Assembly (NCBI GenBank): GCA_029856295.1
Contig: JAHQWS010000295.1
Coordinates: 1 to 16,899 of the forward strand
Length of the DNA: 16,899 nt
Direction of reading: 5' to 3'
From: Promethearchaeia archaeon
GTDB taxonomy: Archaea > Asgardarchaeota > Lokiarchaeia > Sigyniarchaeales > SOKP01
Shown: piece by piece, positions 13,890 to 16,899 of the stretch
Numbering within the stretch: the first letter of the stretch is position 1
Layout of the letters: each line of letters opens with the position of its first letter
The notes under the pieces: generated by a model
Seen by the model: only the letters and a program-made list of their open reading frames with translations
Database searches by the model: none
Told to the model about the DNA's origin: nothing
Translations under genes and position numbers: made by a program

Positions 13890-15785
13890 TTAACCTGTTC
13901 TTTTAAATAGTTTATCTAACTCTTTAAATGAGATAAATTTAAGAGTTGGTCTACCATGAGCACAATGGAAAGGATTCTTACAATTTGCTAAATCAATTAA
14001 CAAATTCCTTATCTCTTTTAAGGCCAATTCATGACCCCCTCGGATACTTTTATGACATGCTAAGTAATTGATTATTTCTTCTTTTATATCAGAAAAACTT
14101 TTATCCTTTCCGATTTCTGTTATATCAGCTATAATATCATTGATTATTTTAACATCGGGAATTTTTCCTATAATAGTAGGGATATCTCTTAAAATAAAGG
14201 TATTGCCCCCAAAATGTTCGAATGTAAATCCAAGCTTATTAATTTCTTTTAAATTGCCTTCTAAAAAGAATTTTTCTGATGGATTTACATCTAATTTTAG
14301 GGGAGAAATTAATTGTTGCTTACTGCTTTTCGATGATTCATACAATTTTAAAAAATATTCCTTAGTGATGCGTTCAGAAGCCGCGTGTTGGTCTAAAATA
14401 TATAATCCTTCTTCTCCATCTTGATTTATCCCTTCTAAAACAATGTAGATATTATTACTTAACTGACCTGTATAAGGAATAAGGCGAATTTTAGGAAAAT
14501 TTTTAGCAACTATATATTTATCCCTTATGTAGGTTTCAGGCATTTGCTTTTTAACAGATTTTCCTTTAGTAATAACCTCTGTCAAGTGTAACTGAACTGA
14601 TTGATCTGCTAAAATATCCTCAACATCTGATATCTCTTTACTTTTATCCTTAACCTCACTAGTCTCTTGAATTATTTTTGCGGATTTAAAAGACACCATT
14701 GATTCAATCTCCTCATTCCGTAGTGGCGTATCTTCTTTTTTAGAAGCATAATCGCTTATTTCAGTAGAAATATATTTCGCTTCTTTTTCAATAAATGTTT
14801 CCTCAATAAAGTCTCGAATAACATTGTAAACTTTATTATAAATATAATCCTCATTTTCAAATCTAATATGGAGTTTTTTAGGGTGTACATTGAAATCTAT
14901 TGCAGAGGGATCTAATTCAATATGTAGTACAAAAAAAGGATTTTTCCCAACCATCAATGTACCTTTATAGGCCTCTTGCATTGCTCTATGTAAAAGGTCG
15001 CTGATCACATATCGATGGTTGATAAATAGACTTGAATAATTTCTATTTTTTTTAGAAATCTCGGGATGCCCTAACAAACCATATATTTTAAAATAAGTCT
15101 CTTCCTCTGCATAATTAATAGGCTCCATAAATTTAGCACTTAACTTTCCGTAAATATGAAACAAAGTAGTTTTTAAATCATTAGCAGGGCAATTAAGGAT
15201 ATCTAAATCATTATGTCTATATATAAAATGAATATCGGGATAAGCTAATGCGTATCTTTGCATGATATCAGTAATATGTCCCAATTCTGTCGAATCTGAT
15301 TTGAGGAACTTTTGTCTAGCTGGAATATTATAGAACACATTTTTAACTTTAATATCTGTTCCAACAAGACAGGAAACCTCCCGTTTTTCTAGTAATTTAC
15401 CTCCTTCAATACGCAATTGAACCCCTATTTCTTCGTTTTCAGTCTTAGATTTAATTTCTACCTGACTTACTGCTGTAATGCTAGCTAAAGCCTCACCCCT
15501 AAACCCTAAAGTAGATAGATTTTCTAAATCATCAATACTTCTAATTTTACTGCTTGTATGTCTCTCAAATGCGAACTCAATCTCATCTAAAGGTATACCA
15601 ATACCATCATCTATAACTTGAATTAAAGTTTTACCCGCTTTCTTAACTATCACTCTAATTTCTTTAGCTCCCGCATCTATACTGTTCTCTATTAACTCTT
15701 TTACAACATTTGCGGGCCTCTCAACCACTTCACCAGCAGCTATCTTTCCAGCGTCTCTAATTTTTTTGATTTTTTTTCTTTTCAC
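13890..15785 (-). CDS. mutL: DNA mismatch-repair protein MutL, nuclease type
   Basis: The 631-residue protein combines an N-terminal GHKL ATPase with a C-terminal nicking endonuclease, acting after MutS in mismatch repair. ATPase motifs are E30-L-I-E-N34-S-I-D-A-G (catalytic Glu and Mg-binding Asn), D59-D-G-I-G-I64, R75-H-T-S-S-K80 and T92-L-G-F-R-G-E-A-L100. A linker (about 335-425) leads to the nuclease domain with D465-Q-H-A-x2-E471-x4-E476, exactly the metal-binding DQHA-x2-E-x4-E motif, plus A576-C-H and C608-A-H-G-R-P613. These show an active nuclease form, unlike E. coli MutL. Length is typical. The start is GTG (15783-15785) behind AAGGA, 15 residues before 'KIAAGEVVERP'. MutS is not in the window. 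The gene is usually considered bacterial-type in archaea and may have been transferred long ago. Confidence 0.95.
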   Translation of the reverse strand: MKRKKIKKIRDAGKIAAGEVVERPANVVKELIENSIDAGAKEIRVIVKKAGKTLIQVIDDGIGIPLDEIEFAFERHTSSKIRSIDDLENLSTLGFRGEALASITAVSQVEIKSKTENEEIGVQLRIEGGKLLEKREVSCLVGTDIKVKNVFYNIPARQKFLKSDSTELGHITDIMQRYALAYPDIHFIYRHNDLDILNCPANDLKTTLFHIYGKLSAKFMEPINYAEEETYFKIYGLLGHPEISKKNRNYSSLFINHRYVISDLLHRAMQEAYKGTLMVGKNPFFVLHIELDPSAIDFNVHPKKLHIRFENEDYIYNKVYNVIRDFIEETFIEKEAKYISTEISDYASKKEDTPLRNEEIESMVSFKSAKIIQETSEVKDKSKEISDVEDILADQSVQLHLTEVITKGKSVKKQMPETYIRDKYIVAKNFPKIRLIPYTGQLSNNIYIVLEGINQDGEEGLYILDQHAASERITKEYFLKLYESSKSSKQQLISPLKLDVNPSEKFFLEGNLKEINKLGFTFEHFGGNTFILRDIPTIIGKIPDVKIINDIIADITEIGKDKSFSDIKEEIINYLACHKSIRGGHELALKEIRNLLIDLANCKNPFHCAHGRPTLKFISFKELDKLFKRTG

Positions 15786-16055
15786 TTTCCTTCAATTCAA
15801 ATTACGATTTAAATGAACAATTAAGTTTTTTTAAGGGTATAAATCATATTTATGAACTCAAATTTAAATGAATACTCTATTAATGTTAAAATAAATTTTA
15901 TTCTTAAATGCATTATTAGGAGAATTCGGTTTCTATGTTTTAATCTAATATTTCTGTTTTTCTATTCAAATAAAATTAGAATATTAATTTCATTTATAAT
16001 AGAGAAATTATTTTATAGTTTAACTTCTATATAATGATTTTCCGATTGATGAGTA
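15786..16055. other. AT-rich divergent spacer between mutL and the membrane protein
   Basis: These 270 bases hold no convincing gene; a 60-codon open frame here has the hydrophobic, Ile/Phe-rich composition of translated AT-rich DNA and no ribosome site. TTTATAAT at 15993-16000 is a TATA candidate for the rightward gene, giving a leader of about 33 bases. The mutL promoter should lie near 15800-15840. A short ATG frame at 16033 overlaps the leader and stops after 12 codons. Confidence 0.45.
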
Positions 16056-16899
16056 ATGAACGACGAGAGTGAATACCCATTTCATCAAATGTTTATATGT
16101 ATTTTCATCATAATTACCATTACTCTCATAACGTTCAGAATATTATTCTCTTTTTTTGAACTTCCTCAATTAATTGAATCGGCTAAAGATTATGATTATT
16201 ATTTGCTGATTAGCGGTATGGATAATGGTTTGGTTAATTTTTATGATCCTGTAGAGGGCTCTGATTGGCCTCCTTATTACCTTTATTTTTGGTACTTTAT
16301 CTTTTTTCCAATGTATTTAATTCCAGTTGATATTGGGTTAGTTATTTGGGATATTTTACGGCTATTAATAGGAATATATATTATAAATGAAGCGCCAAAA
16401 ATATTCAAAAGCCAAACTGATTTATTTATTTTTTATGTCTTAAGTTCAATTAGCTACGGTTTAGATGCATTTTATAATAATTGCAATTTCTTAGTTACCT
16501 TTTTTCTCTTTATCTCTTATCACTCATTAGAGCATGATAAAAAATGGCTTTCGGGGATCTTTTTTGTGTTAGCTACTTTCAAAATTAATTCTATAATCTT
16601 TCTCCCTTTATTATTTATTACAAAAAAAATTAGCATTAAAGACCTTAAATACTATTTAATTCCTTTCTTTCTTATTTGTATTCCATATATCATCTTTCCT
16701 AACTATTTTATGCAGATGGTGGGAAACTGGCTTCATTCTGATGAATATGTCCAAGGATTTACCATATATGATTCCATATTTTGGAAAGCCTTGCAGCCAT
16801 CGCATTTAATGAGCATAAGTCTATTTTTATTAATATTTATAGAGAATCTCGAAAGTGAAAAAAGAAAAAAACAATTTACTTCGTTTATACTCCCAATCT
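16056..16899 (+). CDS. Partial multi-membrane protein, GT87-like glycosyltransferase
   Basis: The frame is open from ATG 16056 to the window end, about 281 codons, with the C-terminus missing. It begins with a membrane helix ('MFICIFIIITITLITF', 12-27). A long loop with an acidic, aromatic stretch follows ('SGMDNGLVNFYDP'), then several more helices. 'DWPPYYLYFWYFIFFP' after the first helix, 'NNCNFLVTFFLFISYH' and 'LATFKINSIIFLPLLF' later fit the scheme of polyprenyl-phosphate-dependent GT-C enzymes of the GT87 (DUF2029) type, which add sugars outside the membrane. This is inferred from topology and loose motifs, so another GT-C family or an O-antigen-type protein is possible. It is divergent from mutL with no visible partner. 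Confidence 0.6.
   Translation, partial: MNDESEYPFHQMFICIFIIITITLITFRILFSFFELPQLIESAKDYDYYLLISGMDNGLVNFYDPVEGSDWPPYYLYFWYFIFFPMYLIPVDIGLVIWDILRLLIGIYIINEAPKIFKSQTDLFIFYVLSSISYGLDAFYNNCNFLVTFFLFISYHSLEHDKKWLSGIFFVLATFKINSIIFLPLLFITKKISIKDLKYYLIPFFLICIPYIIFPNYFMQMVGNWLHSDEYVQGFTIYDSIFWKALQPSHLMSISLFLLIFIENLESEKRKKQFTSFILPI

Noticed and set aside
15852..16034. 60-codon plus-strand open frame
   Set aside because: Composition is that of translated AT-rich spacer, there is no ribosome site or recognisable pattern, and it occupies the promoter area of the next gene.

Overview
This window most likely comes from an Asgard archaeon, closest in flavour to Lokiarchaeota or their relatives. The strongest evidence is a full-length actin of the lokiactin type at 4663-5808. 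Its motif spacing, its 'TEAPLNP' and 'YSVWIGGSIL' segments and its terminal RCF are nearly those of eukaryotic actin. Archaeal core genes sit around it: a proteasome-activating ATPase, translation factor aEF-1beta paired with its small zinc-ribbon neighbour, and the peptide-fermentation enzyme IorAB. A long SDS22-like leucine-rich-repeat protein and a bacterial-type nuclease MutL also fit an Asgard genome. The DNA is AT-rich with T-rich spacers and frequent ATG, GTG and archaeal TATA-type signals. I saw no tRNA, rRNA, CRISPR array or transposase.

Layout. 1-900: a GNAT acetyltransferase, with a possible divergent gene start at the left edge, then a spacer holding a perfect 22-bp palindrome. 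886-4284, all on the minus strand: an LRR protein, the proteasomal ATPase (PAN) and a winged-helix protein. 4285-4662: a 378-bp divergent spacer with stacked repeats and TATA boxes between the winged-helix gene and actin. 4663-7685: actin, a short terminator, a nested inverted-repeat element, a small unknown minus-strand gene and an unrecognised tryptophan-rich protein. A 72-bp imperfect direct repeat brackets the small gene. 7871-10463: the iorA-iorB operon, facing a VOC-fold protein. 11138-13805: a polytopic membrane protein, a CxxC plus winged-helix-like protein, the zinc-ribbon/aEF-1beta pair and a lysine-rich helical protein. 13890-15785: MutL with an intact nuclease motif. 16056-16899: the start of a multi-membrane, GT87-like glycosyltransferase that runs off the window.

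How the genes work together. IorAB would oxidise aryl pyruvates from aromatic amino acids and pass electrons to ferredoxin, as expected of a peptide-degrading anaerobe. PAN would unfold proteins for the 20S proteasome; its C-terminal Ile-Tyr-Ser fits the docking (HbYX) pattern. aEF-1beta recharges aEF-1alpha with GTP. Actin is the cytoskeletal component. Most transcription units here look short, with one or two genes each, and divergent or convergent neighbours.

No complete new multi-gene system is evident. The least explained part is the actin neighbourhood (about 4264-6540): tandem repeats over the start codon of the winged-helix gene, a long repeat-rich actin promoter region, a nested inverted repeat after actin, and the direct repeat around the small gene.
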